This document shows positions 1 to 10,509 of a DNA stretch of 64,000 bases, in pieces. Numbering within the stretch: position 1 is the stretch's first letter; each line of letters begins with the position of its first letter. Location: assembly GCA_021927905.1 (NCBI GenBank), contig BLLK01000023.1, forward strand, positions 186,001 to 250,000. The letters run 5' to 3'. The translations under genes and the position numbers were made by a program. Source of the DNA: Chaetoceros tenuissimus (lineage: Eukaryota; Bacillariophyta; Thalassiosirophyceae; Chaetocerotales; Chaetocerotaceae). The notes beneath the pieces were generated by a model that was given only the letters and a program-made list of their open reading frames with translations, was not told the DNA's origin and made no database searches.

Positions 1-531
1 AAAGAAGATGAAGAAAAGGCAAATTTGGAAGCGATGACATGTAAGGAATGTGGATCGACAATATTTATTGCAAAGGGACGTAAATGGTTTCAGATGCCAA
101 AGGGATATACATGTTATTGTTGTGGAGCGACTGGAGAAGATGCATTCACAAATACCCGTGAAGATCTTTTGGAAGAAATTGATGATGATTACTTTGATTA
201 TGAAAAGCCACTTGATTTTGTAACTGCTGCGGAGAGAAAAAAACTTATGAAGCAAGCTGGAGGAGATGAAGAAAAGGCAAATGCTTTATTGACTCAAGGA
301 AGCGCGGCGTTAGAAGAAGGAAATGCAGATGCAGCACCTGCTTCTACTGGAGAAAAGAAGAAGAAGAAAAAGAAGAAGGGTAAAAAGAAGAAGAAAAAGG
401 TAGAAGATGCTGATGCTAGTGAGAGTCCAAAAGCAGAAGGAGGTGATGTTAGTGAAAGTCCAAAGAAAGAGGATCCTCCAGCACCGAAGAAGGACGATGA
501 TGACGATGATCTCTCTGCATTAGGGCTATAA
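1..531 (+). CDS. Rubredoxin-like zinc-ribbon protein, 3' part
   Basis: The frame is open from the first base, so the gene starts outside the window; the first in-window Met (25) need not be the start. The visible part has a CKEC pair followed about 25 residues later by GYTCYCCGA. This spacing, with the W-F-x-x-P-x-G-Y stretch, resembles a rubredoxin-type iron or zinc knuckle. A short acidic region follows, then a long lysine-rich tract, and the protein ends in an aspartate run and SALGL. Rubredoxin-like proteins bind one metal through four cysteines and are often plastid or redox proteins. The lysine-rich tail is unusual for that family and might bind nucleic acid. Targeting cannot be judged without the N-terminus. 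The stop is TAA at 529-531. Confidence 0.6.
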   Translation, partial: KEDEEKANLEAMTCKECGSTIFIAKGRKWFQMPKGYTCYCCGATGEDAFTNTREDLLEEIDDDYFDYEKPLDFVTAAERKKLMKQAGGDEEKANALLTQGSAALEEGNADAAPASTGEKKKKKKKKGKKKKKKVEDADASESPKAEGGDVSESPKKEDPPAPKKDDDDDDLSALGL

Positions 532-766
532 ATGGGTCTACAATAGGTATTTTAAAACGTTTATGGAAATAGAACCTCATTCGGGATTTGGAGAATGAAA
601 TTGAATCCAACAAAAGCGAGTGAACATGACACATTTTTGTTTCTTCAACGATACATTCATTTGAATATTCAAATGACTGACAGAAGAAATAAAGTAGAAT
701 ACTACACTACGCTTAATTCGAAAAAAGACTTAGCATATGAGTATAGATAATAAACAAAACTAGTAA

Positions 767-1840
767 TTAGTCCCTCTTGTCAATCAACACCAAACAATTT
801 CCAGGTAGAGCCATATAATTTTCCCATATTTCATGTTCGTCCACAAATGTAGCTATGCTGAGACTTTGATAGGAATTTTTGGTCAGAAGCGTCTTATTGG
901 ATACTTCTTTCTCATAATCATCCATTATCATTGCATCATTTCTCTCTACAATGTGACATGTAGCTGGCACAATCAATGATAAAGCTCTCGACAAAAAGTC
1001 AGTTTCAAAGTGTATCAATTCTTGCTGATTTGCATAGTACGTCAATGGAACATTGATGGACAGTATACAAAATTCGAATGGTCCCAACGATATTGTATTA
1101 TTGAATTCATCATCCAGATATTCACAACTAGTCTTTGAATTTTTATAGATGACTTTTGGTGCAAGTGGACCTCGTCGAATAGCCCGTTGTGCAATGTATC
1201 CTTCTGGAGTCTGCATCTGTATCGTTGCATTGCATATATCAATGTCAACGGTTGTAAAGCCTGATTTGGTATTTTGGAATGCAACTTGCAATTCGATGTA
1301 ATTCATTTCAGATAGAGTCTCATTGCTGACATCACTATTACAATCTGAAATCATTGTATTGGGTGAAGTTCGTAAGCAACAATTTTCCGTATGATTAATC
1401 ATGACAAAACATGCTAAAAATTGTTCTTTGTAATGATGACTCGATTTGGACGCTTTCATGTCGTTGTTGAAAGCATCTTGCTGAAAGTGATGATTCTGTG
1501 TTTTATAGCTAAATCCTTTTGCAAAAATCGCCTTCTTTTTGAAATTCACATTCATTTTCGGCATTCTACCAGAACGAGACATTGTTCGAAATGCACTTTT
1601 CCAGTTACTCCCTCCATACAATTTTGGTCTAGATATGTTATTACTTGCCATTCTTCTCGCTGAAAATAGGTTGAACCTATGATTTGTAATTCTGAGCCAT
1701 GTTTCATCTCTAGTTGCTAGATCTGATATGTTTCCATGTTTCGGCACTGATGTTTGAGATAAAGCTCCGAGTGAGGGAATATCCAAGTAGAGAAGCATGT
1801 GTTGCAGTAAATCTGCTGGTAAAAGATCAAAGTAGCTCAT
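767..1840 (-). CDS. F-box-like protein
   Basis: Single-exon frame of 357 residues starting MSYFDLLPADLLQHMLLYLD. The first 50 residues follow an F-box pattern: LP-x-D-LL-x-x-x-L-x-Y-L-D followed by a hydrophobic helix and SQTS. A W-L-R-I segment follows at about residue 48. F-box proteins recruit substrates to SCF ubiquitin ligases through SKP1. The rest has no repeat (LRR, Kelch or WD40) that I recognise, so the substrate-binding part is unknown. It is divergent from the small membrane-protein gene at 2310, with about 470 bp between the start codons. F-box assignment is from pattern only. Confidence 0.6.
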   Translation of the reverse strand: MSYFDLLPADLLQHMLLYLDIPSLGALSQTSVPKHGNISDLATRDETWLRITNHRFNLFSARRMASNNISRPKLYGGSNWKSAFRTMSRSGRMPKMNVNFKKKAIFAKGFSYKTQNHHFQQDAFNNDMKASKSSHHYKEQFLACFVMINHTENCCLRTSPNTMISDCNSDVSNETLSEMNYIELQVAFQNTKSGFTTVDIDICNATIQMQTPEGYIAQRAIRRGPLAPKVIYKNSKTSCEYLDDEFNNTISLGPFEFCILSINVPLTYYANQQELIHFETDFLSRALSLIVPATCHIVERNDAMIMDDYEKEVSNKTLLTKNSYQSLSIATFVDEHEIWENYMALPGNCLVLIDKRD

Positions 1841-2309
1841 TTTCAGGGGGTATTTTCAGCCAAATTTTTACTCCTCAATGGTATAAAGAAACAGTGTCTA
1901 GTTCTGGTTAAAAGCTATGATATTCGGCACCACAGACAGTGTATTTCAATTAAATTCTGATAGATGTTTGTAGAAAAGGTTGTGTCTCATCATCTTTCTT
2001 TTCTCTTTCACAGAGATCCAAACCCGTTCTTCGTTCTCTTCTCGTCGCGCCAAAACTCAATCCATATAGGGTTAGTCAAAAATGTCATGACACTATTTTA
2101 CATATCAGTTATGCTCATTCCCGCATGGTTTGAAAATTCGCCAAAAAAGCCTGGCTGCTGACAACATGAACATCTTCTCTCTCTCTCTCTTTTTGAATTT
2201 GGAACCACACAACGTAACACAACTAATTCAAATCTAATTAAGACTACACTCGAGAGTACACTCTACCCTTGTTCCTTATCTCCAAGCTTACCAACTTAAA
2301 AAGAATAAA
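1841..2309. other. Divergent intergenic region
   Basis: 469 bp between two divergent start codons. It holds a short CT microsatellite near 2174-2190 and an E2F-like motif (listed separately). No coding sequence is visible. Confidence 0.6.
2047..2055. promoter_or_regulatory. E2F-like site (GCGCCAAAA)
   Basis: GCGCCAAAA is the complement of TTTTGGCGC and matches the E2F/DP consensus TTTSSCGC. It lies about 255 bp upstream of the start at 2310 and about 210 bp upstream of the minus gene starting at 1840. A single short match can occur by chance. Confidence 0.3.
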
Positions 2310-2755
2310 ATGGCAATCGCTTCTCCTTTTGAATCCATTCCTTCCCAATTTCACCTTGCAGCTTGCTTTCTCGTAAGTACAAGTCAAAAGTCACTCTCTT
2401 GTAATTTCAAAAAAAGATTGCACTAGGATCCCTGGTCATTCCAACAAAAGAATGAAACTCATGCTTCTTCAATTCTCCTTCGCAGGTTGGACTCGCAGGA
2501 TTTCTAATCGTTATTGGATTTTCAAGTGCCAAGGCTCCAAAAGAAACAACGGCAGTCAAGGAAGTCACCATCAAGGACGAAGCTACAGTAGTCGACGACG
2601 ATGCATCCGAGGCACCAGTCGATCCAAGCACTCCATTGAAAAGCACACCAACCTCAACTCCTAAAAAGTCTACTCCTTCTGCATATGGATCAGTTGCAAC
2701 ACCAGGTGGAAGACGATCAGCTCGAATTGCTTCTAAATCTGCACAGAAGAAGTAA
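2310..2755 (+). CDS. Small single-pass membrane protein with basic tail
   Basis: Two exons, 2310-2372 and 2486-2755, with a GTAAGT donor and CGCAG acceptor in phase 0. The product is about 110 residues. Residues 15-35, across the splice junction, form one hydrophobic segment (FHLAACFLVGLAGFLIVIGF), which supports the intron because neither exon alone would make a membrane helix. After it comes an acidic, Thr/Ser/Pro-rich stretch (VDDDASEAP, then repeated TP and ST) and a basic C-terminus, RRSARIASKSAQKK. I do not recognise a family. A short luminal or N-terminal part, one helix and a long hydrophilic tail fit a tail-exposed membrane protein. The basic tail could bind lipid or nucleic acid. 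Confidence 0.55.
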
Positions 2756-3294
2756 GAAATTCAAAAAATTGAGCAGGTAGAAACGAATTCTTGGTGTAGT
2801 AATTTGTGCATTGATGAATTGGAACTGGGTCCAATTTCCTTCTTCTTTTTGCAATTGTTTTTAATATTGAGAAAAAGAGATTCAATCATAGGGGAGCATC
2901 CAATGTGATTTGTTTTTATAGTGCAGATTTTTAAAACTAAAAATAGACTATAGAGATGTACATGTTAATGTGGTTGTGGAAGTGCAAGATTAGACTGAAT
3001 GAATCCTTGGCTTTACATTGTGGCTTTCTTCATTTAAAAATTGAACTACTTTATACAATAGCTCAAAAGAAAGGGATGCATCCTCAAAGTGAATCAAGAC
3101 TTAGCTGATGCAATCGGACTTGACATCGTGTTCCAAATGTGATGATCTCTCCCAAGAGCTCCCAAACCTACACCCAATCTACAAATAATCGTACTTTCCG
3201 ACATCTAGGCAAAAAAACTTCACCTAGCAATCGTGTCAAATACAAAAAGAAAATATCCTTCTCTTTTCTATATCATCATCCAAAAATCTAAACC
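2756..3294. other. Intergenic region
   Basis: About 540 bp of AT-rich sequence downstream of the small membrane-protein gene and upstream of the RS-rich gene. I see no RNA gene, repeat or convincing coding frame. Confidence 0.5.
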
Positions 3295-6200
3295 ATGCCG
3301 CTTCTAAACATGTTTGGAGGAAAAGATAAATCAAAACAAAGAGATGAATACGAGTATGATGATGAATATGATTCTAGAAAAAGAAGAAGCGAAAGAGGTC
3401 GAAGAAGTAAAGACGATTATGATTCGAAAAGGGAGAGAGAACGGAGTCAGTCCAAATATAGAACTCGTCGTAGAAGTAAATCACGAGATGAACGAAGAAG
3501 ATCGAGGAGTGAACGGCGAAGGTCTAAATCGAGGTCCAAATCGGTTGTATCTAGTAGAGGCAAAAGTCGCATGAGGTCAAGATCAGTAGCATCGACGAAA
3601 AGTGTGGATAAAGAGAGAAGGAAGAAAGATGGAACTTCAAGTAGACGTAGACGGTCTAGATCTGCGGATACACTTACTTCTATTTTGAGAAATGGTAAAA
3701 ATAGTGAGAGACGCAAAACTCAAAGGGGTCGAGATGATGCCTTGAGGGAAGAAGAAGCTTCCATTCGTTCCAAATCAAGACATCGAAGGAGGTCTAAATC
3801 CGTCAGCTCAGCTAAATCGAAGAGAGACAAGAGTAGAAGTCGTACCAAAAGTGATAGAATGGATGGTGAATCTAGGATGAGATCTTCTTCTCTGAGATCC
3901 AAGGGAATGTCTCGCTCCTCTAGCAGAATGAGTAGACGGTATCGAGACGAAGATGAAGAAGAAGAAAGATATCGATCTAGGCGAGAGGAAGAACGTCATT
4001 CAGGTAGATCAAAAAGTAGAATGAGTAGGCGGGATGATGAAAGTACTTCAGGTCGGTCTCGCAGATCGAAATCTAGAAGAGCAAAAAGAGATGAAGATGA
4101 AACAAGTGTATCCAAAAGATCCAAGTCCAGAAGATCCAGACGAGAAGAAGATGAGAAAAGTTCGTCAGGACGATCTACAAGATCAAAATCTAGAATAAGG
4201 CAAGAAGATGATGGGTATACATCTACAAGATCAAAGTCTAGAAGATCAAGGAGAGATGGTGATGAAAGTGTATCTAGCCGGTCGGCAACAAGAAATACAG
4301 ATAGATTGAAGCGAGAAGATACTGAAAGTGTTTCTGGAATGTCAACAACATCCAAAGGAAAACAGCAATCTATTCTCAGAAACTCTCAAGCTGCCTATCA
4401 ATCGAGGGCAGGAGTTATCAAGTCTGGTACAACAAATCTTAATCATGGTAGAGAAAGCGAAGAGAAAATCCGACCTTTGGCAAAACCAATCATTGATGAA
4501 TCTCCTAGACAATCTGTGAAAGATCTTGCTCAAAAATTGCACAACAAGGTTGAGCAAAGTCAAGAAAATGATAGAGTCAAGCCTCAAAGTGTGAAGAGAG
4601 AAAATGCACCTTGGAAATCTTTAAATCCTAACGGACTGTCAAACATACATGAAAACCCAAACCAACAGCAGCCTCAGGACAACAAAAGGACTCCACCTAC
4701 AAATACACCAAGATCATTGAACATGAACAATATGCAGAGGAGTTCGATAAACTCAACATCCTCTTCCATTGAAGCAAGGCAGCAGAAGCAAGTCCCTCGA
4801 TCACAAGAGCAAAGATTTTCAATTTCCTATAATGGCCAAACAACAGGAAACAGTTCAAGTATTTCTGGGAGAAGTACCTCTTCACATGGTAGTTCGAAGT
4901 GGCGATGTCAGGCATGTTCAAATATCAATCTTGTTTCACAAGGTGAATGCATGAATTGTGGAAAGCAGCACTTGATGCAAAATAATATAGTTTCACAGGT
5001 TCCTCAATTTACGGGAACTAGAAGAAAATTGGTTCGCAGTAACTCAAATACTAGCATTTCCACCATATCTCTGAGTAATTCAGTAGGACAAAGCTTCAGT
5101 AATTCACAGAACTCGTCATCAAGAAGTAGACAGATGAGTTCTACTCAGTCCTCAACTTTGGTTGTCAATGTCCCAAACTGTCCTCAACAGCCAGTCACCA
5201 TATCTAGCAATCGCATTACGTCTCCATTATCAGCTCAATATCAGAATCATATAAAGTCTTCGACAATGGTAGTCGACGCTGCAAAGATTCCAAGACAACC
5301 TTGGCGTTGCTCCTGCGGAAACATGAATGAAAGCACGAGATCTTCGTGTATGAATTGTGGCATGAACACTCCTGTTTCAGTAATGCCGAATCGGATGGTA
5401 GGGCAAAGTATCAACATGGAGACTGCCTCAGTACATTCAAATCAATCCAATCACTTGACACATACAGTACGCCAACCTCAACAAGTGTCTTCTATTTCGA
5501 CAACCGTGCCCACCAATGTAGTGCCTCAAAGATCTTATGGTAACTACTCTACTTACAACAGTAGTGAAAGCGTTGCAAGTCAGAATGATATTGTTAGTTT
5601 GGGTGGGAATGGTTGGTTTTGTTCACAGTGTGGGGCATCTAATCTTGCTGGTAACTTTTGTTCATCTTGCGGAGCGAAAAAATTGCATCAGCATCTGATA
5701 GCATCTGAAAAAGGCTCTGTCTGCGACAATAATCTAGGAGCTCCTCAAGATAAGAGAACTCCAATCCAAAGTACGTATGATCTCGTCATTAAGAAGAATT
5801 GAATTGAATCCATTTTGCATTCTGTTTTCTGACATGTAATTGTACGATAGAACCAAATTGTAGACCTCTTTCAAAAGGTTTCCATGATGATTCTTACCGA
5901 AGTAATGAACATAATCAAATACAACAAAGTATAGGAGGTAGAGAGACCGACCATCGTTTGGAAACGTAAGTATTACTATGCATTCATTCCTCTCGCGAAA
6001 AGCAAGATTTCTTACGAAAGTTTGTTACCTTTTGAATAGGCGACAACAACTTAACAACGCTAATACTCATATGAATATATCGCACAGAGATGCTGAGACA
6101 ATCAACTCTAATACAAAAAAGAAGAAAGGCAAAGGTACTGGGGCTCCCAATATTAAAAAGTCTGCTCTTAGTTCCAATGTCTTGACAGATATTGTATCTG

Positions 6201-6583
6201 GAAACATAGAATTGAAACCTCCGAAACCGAGTAATGAAGAAAATTCATCTCGAAATCTATCCATCTTTGATCAAATAAAGATGGGAAAGAATTTGAAGAA
6301 GGCTACCGAAAGAGAACTTGCGCCAAAACCAAAGCGCCCAATATCAATTATGGACGAAATTAAGATAGGAGTGGACCTCAAAAAGGTTGCGTCTTCTGAT
6401 CCTATTGATGACCCCAGTGAGTTAGTGAAGAATCATTTTCCTCTTTCCATTACAGCACAACAATCTAACAAAAAAGTGATGATAGAAAAAGGTTTCATGC
6501 ATGGAGTCCTCGCCGCAAGGAGGAAATTAGTTGGATCGAGCAAAGACGAGAGCATTCGAAGCATAGATAGTCATGATTGGTGA
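3295..6583 (+). CDS. RS-rich, zinc-finger and WH2-motif protein
   Basis: Three exons, 3295-5770, 5851-5965 and 6040-6583, joined by GTACGT and GTAAGT donors in matching phases, give about 1044 residues. Residues 1-350 are extremely rich in Arg/Ser and RSKSR repeats, like SR splicing factors. TSILRN and QSILRN occur at both ends of this part. Three Cys4 knuckles follow near residues 535, 669 and 773 (WRCQAC..CMNCG, WRCSCG..CMNCG, WFCSQCG..CSSCG), resembling RanBP2-type zinc fingers. The last exon carries two, possibly three, WH2-like actin-binding motifs near 938 and 966 (FDQIKMGKNLKKAT, MDEIKIGVDLKKVA) and a weaker one near 909. Without the introns the protein would stop at 5802 and lose the WH2 part. 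The domain mix is unusual; a role linking RNA and actin is inference. Confidence 0.72.
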
Positions 6584-7116
6584 AGGTTCCTTGATATATC
6601 ATTACACATTAGGATTTGATTCATAGCTTTTATTATAAAATAGGCTATTTGTATTTTCTATTGCGCATATCTATAAATACATAATGAAAAAAGGGTTTCT
6701 CAAAGAGACATCAGATAAATCTGTCCTCATAGGAGGCATCTTCAAGGCATATTTTGTATCGAAAGTTGATGCATATTTCCATACAAGTTCAAGAGCTTTG
6801 TCAGTTCGACTGTACAGGTAAGCATTGTTTCTGAATGTTTGTCAGTATGAGCACTCCTTCGAGAACTAGAGAAGGTTGCGCTACATTCTGGCTTTGAGAT
6901 ATTAGAATACTGTACAAAAATTGTATCTTCCTTGTAAATGAAAGAATTAGTTTTACACTGCTTTATCTCAACATATCATTCTTTTCTTATGCCATCTCCA
7001 GGACACTATCTCGTTTCATTATCCATTTATTGTTCCATCGAAAATGTTTTTGAGAGTGCATTTATCTATCACACAAACCTTTTCCCCAAAAGAGCAAATA
7101 AAACTTCATCTTCTCT
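6584..7116. other. Intergenic region between convergent genes
   Basis: About 530 bp between the ends of the RS/WH2 gene and the first MYND gene. It is AT-rich, with no coding or RNA feature that I can support. Confidence 0.5.
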
Positions 7117-8190
7117 TCAAGATGTCAAAAAGTCATCCATCATGAAATTCCACTGCTCTGACTCGTCTAAGAACATGAGAAGAGCTGCTTTTTTATTTAC
7201 TGTGCTAGCACGCTTCAAGTTCTCAACCTTCAAAGTCTTAATTTGGCCTCCTTCCTCAAACACAACAGCTACTCGACCTTCGTCATTCAGGTCATCTCCT
7301 TTGACCATAGCAACTCTATGATTGAGGAATTTACCTACAGAGCTAGTCAAACCATGGGCAATAACCCATTCACCGTCGTAATATGGAGAGGAGGAGAGAC
7401 TGCTACTGACTTTTTGGTTTGTTTGGTTTCTTCTTGATTGTAGTAAGGAAGTAACAGACTCAGGATTTAGTGACAGCGCCCCATCGAAACAGTTCTTATC
7501 CTTGACAATTTCGAAATAATACCACCATAGTGACATGAACTTTTTATCATTCACTACCCACTCAACTATGTTGGTGCTCTCAACATTTTTCTTCAAATCG
7601 TAGAAAATTTTATTCATTACATCAAGAAATTTTTTACGTTGCATCGCGTGTGAAAGATTGACTCCATCAACAGAGCCTTTTGTTTTTATCTCCACAGTAA
7701 GTAGAAGGCGACAAGTCTTCTCCATACATACTGCTGTGAAACGCATGGCATCGTTCAATTCGTTCTGGTCAACTAGAATGCATGCCATCTGCCAATATGG
7801 TTCTGGATATGACGGAAATTCATCAATTGCTTTTTGGCACAAAGTCTCAGCTTTGTTGTAATCCATTACAAGCATTGAACTTGATATTAAAGACAAAGTA
7901 CGGGAATAAGACGCTTCACTCATTTTCCTGAGATCTTTGCGATATTTTTTGGTTCCTACCATTTTTATTGCTGGATGACTTTTGAAACCTCCTACACGTT
8001 CACTTTTTATGTCGGCAAACTCATCATGCTTCTTCTTGTGGCTTTTCCAGTCCGTCCGAAAGCATTCTTGGCAGCAATAGACGGAAGGCAACATTTTGAG
8101 CTCAATACAAATTGGGCATGCTTGAAACTTTATTTCATTTTCTAATTTACCACATCTAGTGCATTTGGTCTGCAAGAGTGATGATTCCAT
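7117..8190 (-). CDS. MYND-finger protein, paralogue 1
   Basis: A 357-residue single-exon protein. Residues 10-52 form a MYND-type zinc finger: C-x2-C, C-x2-C, Y-C-C-x-x-C, then H-K-K-K-H. MYND fingers bind short proline-rich peptides in partner proteins. The middle is helical and holds TPR-like text (YNKAETLCQKAIDEFPSYPEPYW). The C-terminal block, containing GEWVIAHGLTSSVGK and NDEGRVAVVFEEGGQ, looks like a small beta-barrel and is strongly conserved in the neighbour at 8496-9986. The two genes are head-to-tail duplicates on the same strand, and this copy is about 140 residues shorter in the middle. The molecular role is unknown. Confidence 0.72.
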   Translation of the reverse strand: MESSLLQTKCTRCGKLENEIKFQACPICIELKMLPSVYCCQECFRTDWKSHKKKHDEFADIKSERVGGFKSHPAIKMVGTKKYRKDLRKMSEASYSRTLSLISSSMLVMDYNKAETLCQKAIDEFPSYPEPYWQMACILVDQNELNDAMRFTAVCMEKTCRLLLTVEIKTKGSVDGVNLSHAMQRKKFLDVMNKIFYDLKKNVESTNIVEWVVNDKKFMSLWWYYFEIVKDKNCFDGALSLNPESVTSLLQSRRNQTNQKVSSSLSSSPYYDGEWVIAHGLTSSVGKFLNHRVAMVKGDDLNDEGRVAVVFEEGGQIKTLKVENLKRASTVNKKAALLMFLDESEQWNFMMDDFLTS

Positions 8191-8286
8191 GATGCTGAAA
8201 TCGATGGAGTTATGATAAGTTGCGGTGGAAATTGATCACAACGCAATTTTAATGCCATATAGTGCAGTTTCGCTGTCTATTGAGGG

Positions 8287-8394
8287 GAATCGACCGATTC
8301 TACCAAGAGTCTATATTGTTGTTTTATTTTTCATTTATGTTTCATTTGATCCTCATTGCTGTCGGCGGACAAATTGAGAGTAATCGACCGATTC
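8287..8394. promoter_or_regulatory. Paired palindromic promoter elements
   Basis: Two near-identical sites occur upstream of the first MYND gene: GAATCGACCGATTC at 8287-8300 and TAATCGACCGATTC at 8381-8394, each followed by TAC. The first is a perfect palindrome (GAATCG-AC-CGATTC). A third copy (10093-10106) lies at the matching place upstream of the second MYND gene. Such spacing suggests a binding site for a dimeric regulator, but it could also simply reflect the duplication of the gene with its promoter. The 305-bp stretch 8191-8495 holds nothing else. Confidence 0.45.
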
Positions 8395-8495
8395 TACTTC
8401 GATGATTCTATATTACTAAACGACATGATCCTTTCAAATAGTTCGCTTTATAAAAAAATTAATGCTTAGATTATGTCGAAATTATAGTTACAAGA

Positions 8496-9986
8496 TTAAA
8501 TGACTAAATTCTCTTTCATCATAAACTTCCACTGATCAGTTTCTGGTAGGCAAACAAGCAAGGCGTAATTTCTATTCAATTTGACAGCACGTTTCAAATT
8601 CTCAACCTTCAAATACTTGGTTGGACCATCCTCCTCGAAAACAACTGCAACTCGTCCTTCGTCATTCAATGCATCACCTTTTACCATTGCTGCTGTTTGG
8701 TTCAAAGTCTTGCCTACTGGGCTAGTGAGGCCGTGGGCAATGACCCATTCACCGTCGAAAAACGGAGAAGTCAAATCTCTGTCATTTGCACTTTCGTTAG
8801 TTTCTACATCAAGGAGGTTCGTAAGAGGGGTCAAGTAATCTTCCACGAGCTGAGTAGGACTCAACAAAAATGCTGTCTTGGCTGCCTTGTACAGTTTGTA
8901 ATACGTTTCATTCTTGTCCTTATCCTCTTGAAATCGGCTCCCAATTTCATGTGCATTCTTGTATGCTTTCAAGGCAAGGGTCAATACATCTCGGTTCCTA
9001 TGTTTGAACAACAAATCCTTACTGATTTCCACATTTCGACTTAGAATACCGTTGTGGAAGAGTCCATGACACACCATTCCTATTCTTACATTAGTATTGT
9101 AATAATGCACTTTTTGATCAAAAGTCAAAAAGAACTCAGAAACTAGATGTTTGTACTCTAGAGGAACATCTATCGCATGATATCTCGATAAAATAGTTCT
9201 CATTGCTTTATAAAGGTCATCATCTGTCACAATTGCTAATGCGAGAAACCCTACTCTCATGAACTTTTTATCGTCTAGTATCCAACTTGCCTCAAAGATA
9301 GAAGCACCGACTTCTTCGTCATTCTTCAGATCATTCTGCATTTCGAAAATTAATTCCATATTCTCCAAAAACTGATGGCATTGACCTGGGTAGGAGAGCT
9401 GATCTGTAGTCGTTTCTGACGGCCCAACGCCAAACATTCTTTTAACCTTAGTATCTCCATTCAATAAAAGATGGATATTCTTTTCCATGGACAGTTCAAG
9501 AAGTCGAGCAGCCTCTAGTCTACAGCGATGGGAAGATTTATTTGTGCTATATTTCATGAAAGCTAGTTCTTTGTACGGTCCCGGTACAAATTGATACATG
9601 TTGATTACCTTTCTGCATAGGGTCTCAGCTTTATCGTAGTTCATTTCTACTCGAGCAGCCTCTATGGCATAAATCATACTTAAAAATTCTGTGTATTTGT
9701 CCTTGCTTTTCTTTGCTTGTCTCTTTGTGTTTCTATACACCGATGTGACGACTTTGATATTTTCTCTTGCCAATTTCCGGCACTTGTACTCGTTCCTCTC
9801 TGACGAGAACTCGCCATGCTTCTTCTTGTGGGTCTTCCAATCCAAGCTGAAGCATTCATCAGAGCAGTACATGTTAGGTAGCATTTTGACCTCGATGCAT
9901 TTTGAGCAGGCTTGGAACTTTTTTTCACCCGGCTTCTCCACTTTGCCACAACCACTGCACTTCACCTGTAGGGTAGACGACTCCAT
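8496..9986 (-). CDS. MYND-finger protein, paralogue 2
   Basis: A 496-residue paralogue of the gene at 7117-8190. It begins MESSTLQVKCSGCGKVEKPG and has the same MYND cysteine-histidine pattern in residues 10-55 (C-x2-C, C-x2-C, Y-C-x-x-E-C, H-K-K-K-H). A long helical middle follows, with a TPR-like stretch (YDKAETLCRKVINMY). It ends with the same terminal block (GEWVIAHGLTSPVGK, NDEGRVAVVFEEDG, LKVENLKRA). This is probably the fuller form, with paralogue 1 having lost middle sequence or this copy having gained it. MYND proteins usually act as protein-protein adaptors or histone modifiers; there is no SET domain here. Confidence 0.72.
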   Translation of the reverse strand: MESSTLQVKCSGCGKVEKPGEKKFQACSKCIEVKMLPNMYCSDECFSLDWKTHKKKHGEFSSERNEYKCRKLARENIKVVTSVYRNTKRQAKKSKDKYTEFLSMIYAIEAARVEMNYDKAETLCRKVINMYQFVPGPYKELAFMKYSTNKSSHRCRLEAARLLELSMEKNIHLLLNGDTKVKRMFGVGPSETTTDQLSYPGQCHQFLENMELIFEMQNDLKNDEEVGASIFEASWILDDKKFMRVGFLALAIVTDDDLYKAMRTILSRYHAIDVPLEYKHLVSEFFLTFDQKVHYYNTNVRIGMVCHGLFHNGILSRNVEISKDLLFKHRNRDVLTLALKAYKNAHEIGSRFQEDKDKNETYYKLYKAAKTAFLLSPTQLVEDYLTPLTNLLDVETNESANDRDLTSPFFDGEWVIAHGLTSPVGKTLNQTAAMVKGDALNDEGRVAVVFEEDGPTKYLKVENLKRAVKLNRNYALLVCLPETDQWKFMMKENLVI

Positions 9987-10509
9987 GATATTAGTATAGA
10001 CCGAAGGAATTTATCAGCTATGTTACAAGGCCGGAATTTTAAAGTTGATGCTTTTACTTGTGATTAGTATAGTTTCGCTGTATATTGGAAGGGAATCAAC
10101 CGATTCTACCGACGAGTATCTACTTTCAGTCGTCTAGTTCTCGATCAAAATGAGCCGATTGTACTCCGAAAGTAAAACTCTCGCTCCTGATTTCCATCTT
10201 TTATCCCAAAGTCCCATGTCCCATGCCAGACCTCTCTTTTAAAATGAATCTATAGAAAAGTGAAGTGTTTTCTTCACATCTCCACGATCCAGTCCCGCGA
10301 TTACAAATCACGCTCTCTCTTTTACACCAAGAATGCATTCAAACAAAGAAAATATAAATACCAGTCAAACTTTCTTAGAATATGCAGTGGTGATTTCCAT
10401 TTATATTGTGAGAAGCCAATCAATTCAAATCAATTCATATTGAAAATTACTTTATGATAAGCAGAATCCCAATATTCTTTAATGTCTACAGCAAATCAAC
10501 ATTTACAAT
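9987..10509. other. Intergenic region with MYND promoter
   Basis: 523 bp between the MYND gene start and the 3' end of the CAX gene. The half next to the MYND gene repeats parts of the 8191-8495 promoter (a GTTTCGCTGT block, then GAATCAACCGATTC). The other half is featureless. Confidence 0.5.
10093..10106. promoter_or_regulatory. Palindromic promoter element, third copy
   Basis: GAATCAACCGATTC lies about 110 bp upstream of MYND paralogue 2 and differs by one base from the copy at 8287. A degenerate half-site (GAGCCGATTGTAC) follows near 10152. Confidence 0.4.
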
